A stretch of 64,000 nt of DNA. It comes from Cohnella sp. AR92 (GTDB lineage: Bacteria > Bacillota > Bacilli > Paenibacillales > Paenibacillaceae). The DNA is taken from positions 62,001-126,000 of the forward strand of contig NZ_RZJR01000003.1 in assembly GCF_003990975.1 (NCBI RefSeq), written 5' to 3'. The notes under the pieces are model-generated. The model saw only the letters and a list, made by a program, of their open reading frames with translations, did no database searches and was not told the DNA's origin. Of the stretch, positions 1 to 9,381 are shown piece after piece (positions within the stretch are counted from its first letter, which is position 1; every line of letters begins with the position of its first letter). The position numbers were made by a program, and so were the translations under genes.

Positions 1-432
1 TGGACCAACAGTTTCCTGCCGCTCATCCTGCCGGCGATCGCATCCCCGGCGATGGTGTTCTTCATGCGGCAATACCTGCTCGGAACGCTGAGCTTGGAGA
101 TCGTGGAAGCCGCGCGCATCGACGGATCGGGCGAGTTCTCCACCTTCAACCGGATCATCATGCCGATTATGGTCCCGGCTGTGGCGACGCAAGCTATCTT
201 TGCTTTTGTCGCGAGCTGGAACAATCTGTTTATGCCGTTGATCCTCCTGACGCAGAAGGAGAAGTATACCTTGCCGATCATGGTAAGCTTGCTGAGAGGC
301 GATATCTACAAGACGGAATACGGCTCGATTTATTTGGGGCTGTCGCTGACTGCGCTTCCGCTGTTCGTGATATACTTCTTGCTGTCTAGATACATTATCG
401 CCGGCGTGGCGCTAGGCGGCGTGAAAGAGTAG
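1..432 (+). CDS. Sugar ABC transporter permease, MalG type (5' truncated)
   Basis: Inner-membrane permease of a carbohydrate ABC importer (COG0395 family). The window edge removes the start, so only the last 143 residues are present, open from base 1. The cytoplasmic coupling loop is visible at fragment residues 36-55 (EAARIDGSGE, the EAA-G pattern that docks on the ATPase), and hydrophobic segments follow at about 58-80 and 105-135. The C-terminus ends in GGVKE, usual for this family. The next gene encodes the matching binding protein, so this is the 3' end of an importer operon. The substrate cannot be read; xylo-oligosaccharides are a guess from the GH8 gene downstream. Confidence 0.93.
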   Translation, partial: WTNSFLPLILPAIASPAMVFFMRQYLLGTLSLEIVEAARIDGSGEFSTFNRIIMPIMVPAVATQAIFAFVASWNNLFMPLILLTQKEKYTLPIMVSLLRGDIYKTEYGSIYLGLSLTALPLFVIYFLLSRYIIAGVALGGVKE

Positions 433-494
433 TTTAAAGTCCTTGTTCTTTCGCAGCGCGCCAAAGCTATCCGATCGGCATGGGGGAGACAGAC

Positions 495-1811
495 GTGTAC
501 AAACAATGGCGGCTGCTTCCGGTGCTTGCAGCCAGTCTTGCTCTTGTCGCAACCGGTTGCGACAGCCATTCGAATGAGGACGATCGGAATTCGGGCAAGA
601 CTACGGACGAGAAAGTCACCATCAATATGATGCACATCTACCCGCAATCGGGCGCGGCGGCGCAGTACAAGATCGTAAACAAAATCATCAAAGAGTATCA
701 AACGGAGAACCCGAACATCGTCATTAAGCAGGAAGTGCTCGACAACGAGCAATACAAGGCGAAGATCAAGGTGCTCTCCGCCATCAACGATCTCCCGGAT
801 ATCGGCATGACTTGGGCGGCCGGCTACCTCCAGCCCTTCGTGGGAGGCGGCCTCTTCGCCCCTCTGGACGATCTGCTGCAGAGCGACTTGAAGGACTCGT
901 TCGTTGCGGGCACTACCGAAGCTTATGCCATCGACGGGAAAACGTACGCGCTGCCGCTCGAGTTCAACCTCGCTCCGATCTATTACAATAAGAAGATCTT
1001 TGCGGAGTACGGCCTTCAGGTTCCAACGACCTATGACGAATTCCTGAAGGTCGTAAGGACGCTTAAAGACAACGGAGTGGTGCCGATCGCTCTCGGCAAC
1101 AAGGACCGATGGACGGGTTCCCTCTGGTACATGTACATGGCTGACCGGATATCCGGTACGGAGATGCTCGCGAACGCGATCAAGGGCAAAGCCAGCTTCA
1201 CGGATCCGGGGCTGATCCAATCGGCGAAGAACATTCAAGACCTAGTCGGCATGGATGCCTTCAACGCAGGCTTTAACGGGCTCTCGAACGATGAGGTCAA
1301 AGAAGACTTTATCCAAGGCAAAGCCGCCATGTACCTGATGGGAACCTGGGAGCTTCCCAACTATACGACCAACCGGAGCGTAGCTCAGGAGCTTCGCGAC
1401 AACATCGGATTCTTCAAGTTCCCGACGGTTCGAGGGGGCAAGGGGAATATCGACAGCTGGGTAGGAGGCCCCGGCGTCGGTTTGTTCGTCGCCGAGAATT
1501 CGCCTGTCAAGGAAGAAGCGAAGAAATTCGTCGATTATTTCGTGAAGCGCTGGGGAGAAGAGTCGGTAAGGGTCGCAGGCGTCATACCGGCGACCAAGGT
1601 GGACACGACGAAGGTTTGGCTCCCGCCGCTTTATACCGATCTATTGAACGAGTTGAAGAAAGCGACGAGCATCTCGCTGTTCGCGGACGTTCAGATGACT
1701 TCGGGAGCGGCGGAGGTTCACCTGAACCAAATCCAGGCGCTGTTCGGCCAAGCCGTCACTCCCGCGCAGTTCGCCGCCATGCACGACCAGGCCTTTAGGG
1801 CCAATCCATAA
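495..1811 (+). CDS. Sugar ABC transporter substrate-binding lipoprotein
   Basis: Extracellular binding protein (family 1, COG1653) that delivers a sugar or oligosaccharide to the preceding permease. I start it at GTG 495 because GGGGGAG lies seven bases upstream; an in-frame ATG at 480 has no ribosome binding site. From this start the protein has 438 residues, a short basic N-terminus, a hydrophobic stretch, and the lipobox VATGC with Cys22 as the lipidation site. The body shows the family pattern (YYNKKIFAEYG at mid-protein, then a WVGGPG stretch and a C-terminal FGQAVTPAQF tail). It is the last gene of the importer operon and is followed by a terminator. Confidence 0.93.
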   Translation: MYKQWRLLPVLAASLALVATGCDSHSNEDDRNSGKTTDEKVTINMMHIYPQSGAAAQYKIVNKIIKEYQTENPNIVIKQEVLDNEQYKAKIKVLSAINDLPDIGMTWAAGYLQPFVGGGLFAPLDDLLQSDLKDSFVAGTTEAYAIDGKTYALPLEFNLAPIYYNKKIFAEYGLQVPTTYDEFLKVVRTLKDNGVVPIALGNKDRWTGSLWYMYMADRISGTEMLANAIKGKASFTDPGLIQSAKNIQDLVGMDAFNAGFNGLSNDEVKEDFIQGKAAMYLMGTWELPNYTTNRSVAQELRDNIGFFKFPTVRGGKGNIDSWVGGPGVGLFVAENSPVKEEAKKFVDYFVKRWGEESVRVAGVIPATKVDTTKVWLPPLYTDLLNELKKATSISLFADVQMTSGAAEVHLNQIQALFGQAVTPAQFAAMHDQAFRANP

Positions 1812-1828
1812 GAAACCAACAGGAACGG

Positions 1829-1863
1829 GACCGTTCCGCCAGCGGCGGAATGGTCTTCTTTCT
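1829..1863 (+). terminator. Rho-independent terminator after sugar-binding protein gene
   Basis: A 12-base stem with one G-T pair (GACCGTTCCGCC with GGCGGAATGGTC, loop AGC) is followed by a T-rich run. It lies 17 bases after the stop codon and closes the importer operon. Confidence 0.8.
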
Positions 1864-1909
1864 AAATAATTCAGAATTTTAAAGTCCCACTCTTATCTAT
1901 TTTCCGAAT

Positions 1910-1957
1910 AACCTCCGCAAAGCTTCTTTAGCGTCCAAAGGACGCCGCAGGAGGTTT
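1910..1957. other. Nested stem-loop in the intergenic region
   Basis: An outer stem (AACCTCC at 1910-1916 with GGAGGTT at 1951-1957 region) encloses a perfect inner hairpin (GCGTCC, loop AAA, GGACGC at 1931-1945). A TTTTGCTTGTT stretch follows. It could be a second terminator or part of an untranslated leader, but the promoter seen at 2071-2083 is downstream of it, so a terminator or read-through attenuator is the simpler reading. The rest of 1864-2070 shows nothing else I can name. Confidence 0.4.
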
Positions 1958-2074
1958 TGCTTGTTAGAAGAACTATATAAACCAAAGGATAAGGTAAAGT
2001 TTCCAAAGTGCAAAAGGGGGGATGTTCAACTAGAATACATCTATTGATTGCAGGGACAGGGAGGTCTTTTATTG

Positions 2075-2097
2075 TGATATAATTGTAAGCGATTACA
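2075..2097 (+). promoter_or_regulatory. Extended -10 promoter overlapped by a CcpA cre site
   Basis: TGATATAAT at 2075-2083 is an extended -10 element (TGnTATAAT). It is followed at once by TGTAAGCGATTACA at 2084-2097, which fits the cre consensus TGWAANCGNTNWCA at every position and is nearly palindromic. A start near 2090 would fall inside the cre, so CcpA binding should block initiation: carbon catabolite repression of the yesN-type regulator and probably the GH8 gene. No good -35 is seen, as expected for an extended -10. Confidence 0.7.
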
Positions 2098-2142
2098 GTT
2101 GATTCGAACGGAACGGTACCGTCCGGGTTAGGGGAGGCGCGC

Positions 2143-3717
2143 ATGAGAAAAGTGATCCTGGTCGATGACGAGAGGCTCGCCCGCCTTGGACTTGTGGGCA
2201 TGATTCCATGGGAGGAATACGGCTACGAAGTCGTAGGCGAAGCGGAAGACGGGGAAGATGCTCTTACCTTGATCGAGCGGACGGAGCCGGATGTCGTCAT
2301 CACGGATATTCGCATGCCGGTCATTGACGGTCTCGAATTGATCCAGGCAGTGCGGGCACGGGGCGGCAAAGAGATTGGCTTCATCATAATCAGCGGACAC
2401 GGGGACTTCAAGTATGCGCAGCAAGCGGTTCGGTTCGGCGTACAGGATTACTTGCTAAAGCCGATCGACGAGAAAGAGCTTGTCGATGCGCTGATTCGGA
2501 TTCGCAAGCAGCTGGAGAAGGAGCGTTCATCGCTGGAGGCCGGCGAGGCTCTTCTGCATGCTTCTTTGTTCGAGAACCTGCTCTCGGGCAGGGCGGAGGA
2601 AGATTCGATTCGCGCCGCGTCAGCCGCGTTCGGATTGCCGGAGCATGCGACTCTGCGCTACATGGCCGTGGAGCTGAACGATATGCCGCTTAGCGCAAGC
2701 GATGCCGAACGAATCGAGCTGTCGGAGAAGGCGAAGAGAGCGATCTCGAAGGCATTGGCGCGATCTTCGCAGTTCACCGAACCCTACATTCACCGCCGGG
2801 GGGAGCATGAGCTGGGAGTGCTCGTGCCCGATGCAGCAGCCGGTTTGGAAGCTCGAAGAATCGGCGAGGAATTGGAGAGGGCTTGCGCGGGCCTTGGTTC
2901 CGTCGTTCCGAAGATCTACATAGGAGAAGCGGTTATCGGTCTTCGCCAGATTCGCCAGTCGTACCTATCCATTGCGGACGGGATAAAGCGCAAGTACGCG
3001 CTCGACGACCGGAATGTGCTCTTGCATGAAGAGATGAAGGGAATCGAGCTGAACTACCGGGAGATCGACAACGATCTGTACGACGAGCTGATCGAACGCT
3101 TGGAAGAGCAGAAGATCGACGCCATGATGGAAACGGTCGAGAAGATGCTCCGGGCGTTCCGCGAGCAAGGGATGTCGGCCGAGTCCATTCGCGCCGCGAT
3201 CTCTCGTTGCGTGCATGAAGCTTCTCGTATCCTTACGAACATGCATGGCGATTCCACGAAGCTAGCGACCTTGAAGCCCTTGCTGGAGTGGGCGGAACAA
3301 CCGAGGACGCTCCGAGGTATTCGCGAGCTGCTGCTGGGCTTTCTGACCGATTGTGCGGAGTACGTTACCGAGCTTCGCGGAGCCATCGGGAAGGGAGATA
3401 TCGGCAAAATCAAAGCTTATATCGAGAGCCATTACTGCGAGAATATCAACTTGAAGAGCATTGCCAAGCGGTATTACATGAACCCGGTCTATCTGGGCCA
3501 GCTATTCAAGAAAACCTATGGTTCTTATTTCAACGAATTCCTTCTCCAGCTGCGCATTCGGGAAGCCAAACGCCAGCTTCGGCAGACAGACAAGAAAGTA
3601 TACGAGATCGCGGCAAGCGTAGGGTTCGGCAACCCGGATTACTTCGTCTCCCAATTCGAGAAGGTAGAGGGGAAGTCCCCTACCGAATACAAGAACGCCA
3701 TGTTGGGCAATGTGTGA
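2143..3717 (+). CDS. Response regulator, YesN/AraC type
   Basis: Cytoplasmic two-component regulator of 524 residues. The receiver domain fills residues 1-120 with the acidic pair D8-D9, phospho-acceptor D55 (VVITDIRMP), S84 and K106. A long, poorly conserved linker (about 130-410) is followed by an AraC-family double helix-turn-helix at about 420-520 (ending GNPDYFVSQFEKVEGKSPTEYK). The start has AGGGGAGG upstream. No histidine kinase gene is adjacent, so its partner is elsewhere or upstream of the window. It precedes the GH8 gene by 71 bases and likely controls it and the oligosaccharide importer; that role is inference from position. Confidence 0.93.
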   Translation: MRKVILVDDERLARLGLVGMIPWEEYGYEVVGEAEDGEDALTLIERTEPDVVITDIRMPVIDGLELIQAVRARGGKEIGFIIISGHGDFKYAQQAVRFGVQDYLLKPIDEKELVDALIRIRKQLEKERSSLEAGEALLHASLFENLLSGRAEEDSIRAASAAFGLPEHATLRYMAVELNDMPLSASDAERIELSEKAKRAISKALARSSQFTEPYIHRRGEHELGVLVPDAAAGLEARRIGEELERACAGLGSVVPKIYIGEAVIGLRQIRQSYLSIADGIKRKYALDDRNVLLHEEMKGIELNYREIDNDLYDELIERLEEQKIDAMMETVEKMLRAFREQGMSAESIRAAISRCVHEASRILTNMHGDSTKLATLKPLLEWAEQPRTLRGIRELLLGFLTDCAEYVTELRGAIGKGDIGKIKAYIESHYCENINLKSIAKRYYMNPVYLGQLFKKTYGSYFNEFLLQLRIREAKRQLRQTDKKVYEIAASVGFGNPDYFVSQFEKVEGKSPTEYKNAMLGNV

Positions 3718-3788
3718 CCCTTTATCGGATCCTTCGATAAGATCAATCAAGCTCGTGAAGCGAGATCAGCTGAGAGGAATGAAGGCCA

Positions 3789-4949
3789 ATGACCGCGACT
3801 AAGGAAAATAAGGCCGGAGCCTTCCATACGGAGAGCTACCGCAATCTGCTGGCGGAGTACGGATATTCGGCGGAAGAGATCGACGCCCGCTTGAAGACGA
3901 CGTGGGAGCTCTTGTTCGGTCCTAACGAATCGACGAGAATCTATTATCCGGCGGGAGAGGACAAGGGCTACCTGCTCGACACCGGCAATCTCGACGTTCG
4001 GACGGAGGGCATGTCTTACGGCATGATGATGGCCGTTCAGATGGACGACCGGGAGCTGTTCGATCGGCTGTGGAGATGGACTTACGATTACATGTACATG
4101 ACGACGGGCGTCCATGCGGGCTACTTCGCTTGGTCCTGCAACCCGGACGGCACGAAGAGGGCGCACGGTCCCGCGCCCGACGGGGAAGAGTACTTCGCGC
4201 TGGCGCTATTCTTCGCCTCGCATCGCTGGGGGGACGGCGAGCATCCGTTGGATTACGGCACGAAAGCCCGGGAGCTGCTGCGGGCGTGCCTTCATAACGG
4301 AGAGAACGGCCCCGGTTGGCCGATGTGGAATCGAGAGAACCGGCTGATCAAGTTCATTCCGGAATTCGAGTACTCCGATCCTTCTTATCATCTGCCTCAT
4401 TTCTACGAGCTGTTCGCGCTGTGGGCTTACGAAGAGGACCGACCGTTCTGGAAGGAAGCGGCGGAGGCGAGCCGCGAATACTTGAAGCTTGCCTGCCATC
4501 CGGAGACCGGACTCGCCCCTGAGTACGCTTATTACGACGGAACGCCGAATAACGAGAACGGCTTCGGCCACTTCTTCAGCGACTCCTACCGGGTTGCGGC
4601 GAATGTCGGACTCGATGCCGAATGGTTCGGCGGCAGCGAATGGTCGCGGCTGCAGGCGGACCGCTTGCTGCGCTTCTTCGCGAACCAAGACCCGTCGGAC
4701 CTGCGGCGCTACCGCATCGACGGGGAGCCCTTCGAGGAGAAGGCGCTGCATCCCGTCGGCCTTATCGCGACGAACGCGTGCGCTACGTTGGCTTCGCCTG
4801 CGGGACCTGACGCGCGGGAAGCGGTAGAACTCTTCTGGAACACGCCCGTACGCGAAGGAGAGAGAAGGTATTACGACAACTGCTTGTACCTGTTCGCGAT
4901 GCTGGCTCTCAGCGGGCGTTATCGAATCTGGAAGCCGGAGAGCAACTGA
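3789..4949 (+). CDS. GH8 reducing-end xylose-releasing exo-oligoxylanase
   Basis: Glycoside hydrolase family 8 enzyme of 386 residues, almost the length of the Bacillus halodurans Rex enzyme, and with no signal peptide, so it acts on imported xylo-oligosaccharides in the cytoplasm and removes xylose from the reducing end. The expected general acid is E73 in the DVRTEGMSYG motif and the expected base is D265 in FSDSYR, matching the spacing in Rex. A WSCNPDG stretch near residue 116 fits the active-site cleft. GAGAGGAA precedes ATG 3789. It sits behind the YesN-type regulator, and a strong terminator follows. Activity on other beta-1,4 oligomers cannot be excluded from sequence alone. Confidence 0.88.
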   Translation: MTATKENKAGAFHTESYRNLLAEYGYSAEEIDARLKTTWELLFGPNESTRIYYPAGEDKGYLLDTGNLDVRTEGMSYGMMMAVQMDDRELFDRLWRWTYDYMYMTTGVHAGYFAWSCNPDGTKRAHGPAPDGEEYFALALFFASHRWGDGEHPLDYGTKARELLRACLHNGENGPGWPMWNRENRLIKFIPEFEYSDPSYHLPHFYELFALWAYEEDRPFWKEAAEASREYLKLACHPETGLAPEYAYYDGTPNNENGFGHFFSDSYRVAANVGLDAEWFGGSEWSRLQADRLLRFFANQDPSDLRRYRIDGEPFEEKALHPVGLIATNACATLASPAGPDAREAVELFWNTPVREGERRYYDNCLYLFAMLALSGRYRIWKPESN

Positions 4950-4967
4950 TTGGGCTGTAAGACGCGC

Positions 4968-5006
4968 AAGCGACCGATCCTTGAGGATCGGTCGCTTGTT
5001 TGTTCT
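4968..5006. terminator. Bidirectional terminator between convergent genes
   Basis: A perfect 13-base stem (AAGCGACCGATCC, loop TTGA, and its complement) ends in GTTTGTTCT on the plus strand. It can end both the GH8 gene (plus) and the binding-protein gene that ends at 5005 on the minus strand. Confidence 0.85.
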
Positions 5007-5988
5007 ATTCGACATCCTCCTTGCGAATCTCCTTGATGCCCATGTCCGTGAACTCCGGAACCTTCTGTCCCTCGCTTACTTCCAGCAGCGTCTCGACGAT
5101 CGCGCGGCCCCAATCCTGCTCGTTCTGCGAGATAACCGCGGTCAGTTGTCCGTTCTGCAGCGCTTCGGTGCTGGTCGGATTGTTGCCCATCGAGAGAGAG
5201 ATCCTATCCAGGCCTTTGGCCTTCCAGATGAGGGTGGCGACGGAAGTCGATACGACGTCGAGGCTGACCATCGCGCTGAAGTGAGGGTGGGCATTGATCA
5301 TGCTCTCGATGTCGGCCATCGCGCGATCCTCGCTTCCTTGATTATACCGAACCTCCAGCACTTCGATGGAAGATTCTTTGTCCAGGTAATCGAGCAGTCC
5401 TTCGAGCCGTTGATGCAGGCCGAGCATCTCTTGCATGCCGGTCTCGACGATGATCATGCCCTTGTTGCCCAGCAGATTGCTGATCGTGATCGCGAATTGC
5501 CTGCCGGTGACGTAATTGTCCGCTCCGATATAGGCGGTTCTTCCGCTCTTCGGAGCGTCCGATTCGAACGTGATGACCGGAATGCCGGCAGCGGTCGCTT
5601 TCCGGATAACGGGGGAGAGGGCGGCGGCATCGACCGGCGAGATCGCGATTCCGTCGACCTCCTGTTTGATCATGGATTCCATGATCCGAATCTGCTGCTC
5701 GGTATTGGCCTCGTCCGGAGCATTGACGATCAAGGAGACGTTCCGGCTCTCCGCCGCCGCCTTCGCTTGTTCGGTGATCGTCTCGTAGGTCGTATAAGCG
5801 ATCGGATAGATGATGCCGAATGTCTTGGAGGCCGTTTGGCCGACCGGCGATGAGGCGTCCGGCGTCGCCGACGCAGGCGAATCCCGCCCGGAGCCCACGC
5901 AGCCGCCAAGCAACGCGATGGCGAGTACGAATGCCGCTCCCGGCAGGAAGAGGCGAAATGCCCGGTTGATTATCTCCTTACGAGCCAT
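5005..5988 (-). CDS. Substrate-binding lipoprotein of a YesMN sensing operon (type 1 periplasmic-binding fold)
   Basis: A 327-residue member of the ribose/galactose-binding group (COG1879). It has a basic N-terminus, a hydrophobic segment, and the lipobox LLGGC with Cys30. The family signature VDGIAISPVDAAALSPVI and the AGIPVITFESDAP stretch are clear, and the C-terminus carries the AVISQNEQDWGR hinge region. It overlaps the end of the regulator gene by 11 bases and is third in a kinase-regulator-SBP operon with no permease or ATPase, so it may present a sugar to the kinase rather than only feed transport, as ChvE-like proteins do. That sensory role is inference. Confidence 0.9.
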   Translation of the reverse strand: MARKEIINRAFRLFLPGAAFVLAIALLGGCVGSGRDSPASATPDASSPVGQTASKTFGIIYPIAYTTYETITEQAKAAAESRNVSLIVNAPDEANTEQQIRIMESMIKQEVDGIAISPVDAAALSPVIRKATAAGIPVITFESDAPKSGRTAYIGADNYVTGRQFAITISNLLGNKGMIIVETGMQEMLGLHQRLEGLLDYLDKESSIEVLEVRYNQGSEDRAMADIESMINAHPHFSAMVSLDVVSTSVATLIWKAKGLDRISLSMGNNPTSTEALQNGQLTAVISQNEQDWGRAIVETLLEVSEGQKVPEFTDMGIKEIRKEDVE

Positions 5989-7573
5989 CTTTGAATGCCT
6001 CCAGGCGGCCGGCCTTGAGCTCGGCGGTTCCTTGGTTTCGATATTCCTTGGGCGTCATGCCCGTGAATCTCTTGAACAGGTTCGAGAAATAATGGGGATC
6101 GCCGTAGCCGACATCGAAGGCGATCTCGAACGTCTTGTTCGGCGTCGACTGCAGAAGCTCCATCGCCCGCCGGATCCGAACCTGAGTCAGGTATTCGGTC
6201 AGCGTCTGTCCCATCTCTTGGCTGAAGATCTTGCTCAGATGGCTCGGGCTGACCCGGACGTGGGCGGCGATATCCTTAAGGGACAGCTGATCGTTGGGAT
6301 AATGCTCTTGAATGTAGGATTTGACCTTCTCGATCGTATCCCCGTACTTGTCGGACGATTCGATTCTCCACAGCCAGAGCTGCTGCAAGAGCGCTTTCAA
6401 ATAGTCGCAGCTGTCTTCCCAGGAGGAGACCTTGCGCAGCGCCTGCTGCATGCGCCCGATGCTGTCGGCCGGATCCTCGGAGGAGCGGAACCATATCTTG
6501 GCGGTGCGGAACGCCTCCAAGGTCAAGTCGTTAAGCAAGTAGAAGCCGTATAACGAAGCTCTCCAATCGACCTGCTTCAGATCTTGGGAGAACTCCCTCA
6601 CGAAGGCATCCCGCTGGCCCATCGTGCCGATCTTCAGGAAGTCGAGGAATCCGGCGCGGTCCAGCAAGACGTCCATCTTCTCGCGGTAGGTCGCTTCTCG
6701 GAGAGATACCCTGTTCTGGCGGGTTAGGCGAGTAATATGCTGGTCCTCTTGGGCTTCCAGGTAGGAGACGTGAATGCCTTGCAGCCTCTCCTGAAGGCTC
6801 CCGGCTCCCATCGCGATCTCGCAGCCGAACCGATCCTCCAGCTTCGCCCGGATCAGGGAGCCCATCTGCTCGATCGCCTCCGAGATGCTCTCCGCGGAGC
6901 CGCTCTTCAGAATGCGAACCAGCTCCGTGCGTCCGCGGACGAAGGTGAAGCCTTCGACTCCCGGCGTCTCCAATAGGTCAAGCTCGCTCTGAATGCCCTT
7001 CAGATCGGCCTCGTCCGGCGCATTGGCGGATTCGTGACAGCGGATGTCCAGAACGGTAACGGCGTAGAAACGGGCGGTAAGCGAGAGGGAGAGCTTCTTA
7101 GCGGTTTCGATCGCCTCCGAGGTTCCGATCAAGCCGCCGCACAGGTCGGAGAGAAGCTTCTCTCTCGTGACTCCCTGGCTGCGTTTCAATTGCTGTTCCT
7201 CGTCGATCTTGCGGCTCACCTTGTGAAGCAGCGAGATCAGCTCCGACGCGCTGATCGGCTTCAAGCAATAGTCCTCCACGCCGAGTCGGATAGCAGCCTG
7301 GGCATAGCGGAATTCATCGTGCCCGCTCATGACGATGATCTTGATCTCGGGCATCTGCTTATTCACGATCGAGGCCAGCTCCAAGCCGTCCATGAACGGC
7401 ATCTTGATGTCCGTGATCAGAATATCCGGTCTCTGTTCTTCTATTATAGGCAGGGCGACCTCGCCATCCGAAGCGTCCCCGCAATACAGGAAGCCTTCCT
7501 TCTCCCAATCCACGCATCGGCGGATCGTCTCCCGGATCAGAATCTCGTCGTCCACGATCATGACTTTCTTCAT
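5978..7573 (-). CDS. Response regulator, YesN/AraC type
   Basis: Two-component regulator of 531 residues paired with the kinase gene 14 bases upstream. Receiver residues are D8-D9, phospho-acceptor D55 (ILITDIKMP), S83 and K105. The AraC DNA-binding domain is at about residues 415-515, with the typical ending YGDPHYFSNLFKRFTGMTPKEYR. The likely target is the divergent sugar-importer operon that starts at 9628. The gene overlaps the downstream binding-protein gene by 11 bases, which implies translational coupling. Confidence 0.94.
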   Translation of the reverse strand: MKKVMIVDDEILIRETIRRCVDWEKEGFLYCGDASDGEVALPIIEEQRPDILITDIKMPFMDGLELASIVNKQMPEIKIIVMSGHDEFRYAQAAIRLGVEDYCLKPISASELISLLHKVSRKIDEEQQLKRSQGVTREKLLSDLCGGLIGTSEAIETAKKLSLSLTARFYAVTVLDIRCHESANAPDEADLKGIQSELDLLETPGVEGFTFVRGRTELVRILKSGSAESISEAIEQMGSLIRAKLEDRFGCEIAMGAGSLQERLQGIHVSYLEAQEDQHITRLTRQNRVSLREATYREKMDVLLDRAGFLDFLKIGTMGQRDAFVREFSQDLKQVDWRASLYGFYLLNDLTLEAFRTAKIWFRSSEDPADSIGRMQQALRKVSSWEDSCDYLKALLQQLWLWRIESSDKYGDTIEKVKSYIQEHYPNDQLSLKDIAAHVRVSPSHLSKIFSQEMGQTLTEYLTQVRIRRAMELLQSTPNKTFEIAFDVGYGDPHYFSNLFKRFTGMTPKEYRNQGTAELKAGRLEAFKDGS

Positions 7574-7587
7574 GAATAAGGCCTCCT

Positions 7588-9381
7588 TTATTTCTTCGGA
7601 ATTCGGATCGTCACTCTGCTACCGACCCCGTATTGGCTATCCAGCTCGATTCCGTATGGAGCTCCGAAGTAGAGGCGAATCCGGTGCTGGACGTTGAGCA
7701 GTCCGAACCCGCCCTCCCGTTCATCGTCCGCCATGACATGAGCGTCGGCCGGCTTCTCCAATTCCTCGCGCAGAGACTCCAGCTTCTCCGGCGCGATGCC
7801 GATGCCGTTGTCCTCGACGGTAAGCACCATGTAGTCCCCTTCGGCGTAACCGCCGATCCGGATCATTCCTTGGCCGCGTTTGTTCTTGATCCCGTGATAA
7901 ATGGCATTCTCGACAAGCGGCTGCAGCGACATCTTCATGATCGGATACACCTGCAGGGCCGGGTCGACATCGATCTCGTATTGCAGAATATCTCGATACC
8001 TCATCTGTTGGATGACCAGGTAGTTCTCCGCGTGCTCCAGCTCCGTTTTGATCGAGATCCAATCCCGGCCTTTGTTCAAGCTTAATCGGAAGAAACGGGA
8101 TAACGCTTTGACCAGCTTGATGACGTTCTCTTTGTTCTCGGCCTCGGCCATCCACAGAATCGAATCCAAGGTATTGTAGAGGAAATGAGGATTGATCTGG
8201 GCTTGAAGAGTGCGCAGCTCCGCCATCTGCACCCGTTCCTGCTCGCGCCTGCTTCTGTCGATGAGGGATTTGATTTTCTCCAGCATGATATTGAAGCTGT
8301 TCCCTAGATCGGCGATCTCGTCGTCCCCGTGAGGCCTTACCTTGGCATCCAGATAACCGCTGGCGGCCTTGCGCATCTTGTTCATGAGGATCTGAACCGG
8401 CCTCGTAATGCGCTTGGTGAGGAAGAAGTATAACGTTAAGGCGAACACGGCGCTGAGCAGGACGCTTAGGAAAATAAGCTGCCGAATGCCGTATGCCTCC
8501 GCAACGATCTCCTTGAGCGGGGCGGCTCCGACGATCGTCCATCCCGTCTGCTTCGAAGCGCCGTACACGACGAATTGCTGCCGCGAGGAGCCCTTAAGCA
8601 CGAAGCTGTCGCTGTCCGCCGTCCGCGGTTCGGCGGCGATCCGCGCCATCATCTCGGCATCGGCCCGATCGGACGGGGGCTGGAAGACCGTCGCGCCATA
8701 GGCGTCCATTATATAGAAGTAACCCGTTCGCCCGATGACGGCGCTCGATAAATAATCGTCGATCATGGAGTCGTCCAGATCGATGACGATGAAGCCGATG
8801 ACTTCATGCGTGATGCGCTGCTTGACGGCCGCCATAATAGAAAGCGCATTCTTCTGCGGGTAAGCGAAGCCGTCCAGGCGGTCGATGTCCGAGGTAGACG
8901 AGTAAGGCAGCCTAAGGATGACATCCGGGTATTGGGTCAAATATTGAAAATGAGGGTTGCGAAGCGGGTTGCGATCCAATTGGAAGACGCCTTTCCGTTC
9001 GCTGATGCCTTTGCCATAGAAATTGACCATCGAAATATTCAGCACGTTGCCGAACTTGTTCGTCTCCCGGTAGAGCTGGAACGTCTGAAGAATCGCTTTG
9101 GCTTCCTCGTACGTCTCGGACTGGGAGTAGAGGAATTGAAGTACCTGAGGGTTATTGCCCAGCTCCAGCAGCCGTTCCGTGTCCTCGAACAGGATATCGA
9201 TATTGCGGGCCAACTGCTCCGCGGCAAGCTGAGTAGACGCTTTGCTGTGGTTCGAGACCGCGGAATAGGATTTCTGATAGGAGATAAGTCCGACGGCCAG
9301 GAGCGGCACGGCGGTCAGCATGATGAACATGCTTAGCAGCTTGGCTCGCAGGCTGGAAGTTATCCAATTGAACAGCTTCAT
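7588..9381 (-). CDS. Sensor histidine kinase, YesM type
   Basis: Membrane sensor of 597 residues. One membrane segment lies at about 12-36, an extracellular sensor domain at about 37-290, a second membrane segment at about 296-318, then a HAMP domain and a His_kinase domain (PF06580) with QINPHFLYNTLDSILW carrying the phospho-accepting His. The ATP-binding part has PLVENAIYHGIKNK (N box), DNGIGI, and GFGLLNVQHRI. AGAGGAA precedes the ATG. It should phosphorylate the YesN regulator encoded next. A TATAAT complement at 9424-9429 on the minus strand is a possible -10 for this operon. Confidence 0.94.
   Translation of the reverse strand: MKLFNWITSSLRAKLLSMFIMLTAVPLLAVGLISYQKSYSAVSNHSKASTQLAAEQLARNIDILFEDTERLLELGNNPQVLQFLYSQSETYEEAKAILQTFQLYRETNKFGNVLNISMVNFYGKGISERKGVFQLDRNPLRNPHFQYLTQYPDVILRLPYSSTSDIDRLDGFAYPQKNALSIMAAVKQRITHEVIGFIVIDLDDSMIDDYLSSAVIGRTGYFYIMDAYGATVFQPPSDRADAEMMARIAAEPRTADSDSFVLKGSSRQQFVVYGASKQTGWTIVGAAPLKEIVAEAYGIRQLIFLSVLLSAVFALTLYFFLTKRITRPVQILMNKMRKAASGYLDAKVRPHGDDEIADLGNSFNIMLEKIKSLIDRSRREQERVQMAELRTLQAQINPHFLYNTLDSILWMAEAENKENVIKLVKALSRFFRLSLNKGRDWISIKTELEHAENYLVIQQMRYRDILQYEIDVDPALQVYPIMKMSLQPLVENAIYHGIKNKRGQGMIRIGGYAEGDYMVLTVEDNGIGIAPEKLESLREELEKPADAHVMADDEREGGFGLLNVQHRIRLYFGAPYGIELDSQYGVGSRVTIRIPKK

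Noticed and set aside
330-1238. A 302-codon minus-strand frame opposite the first binding-protein gene
   Set aside because: Antisense shadow typical of GC-rich coding DNA; the plus strand encodes a clear binding protein.
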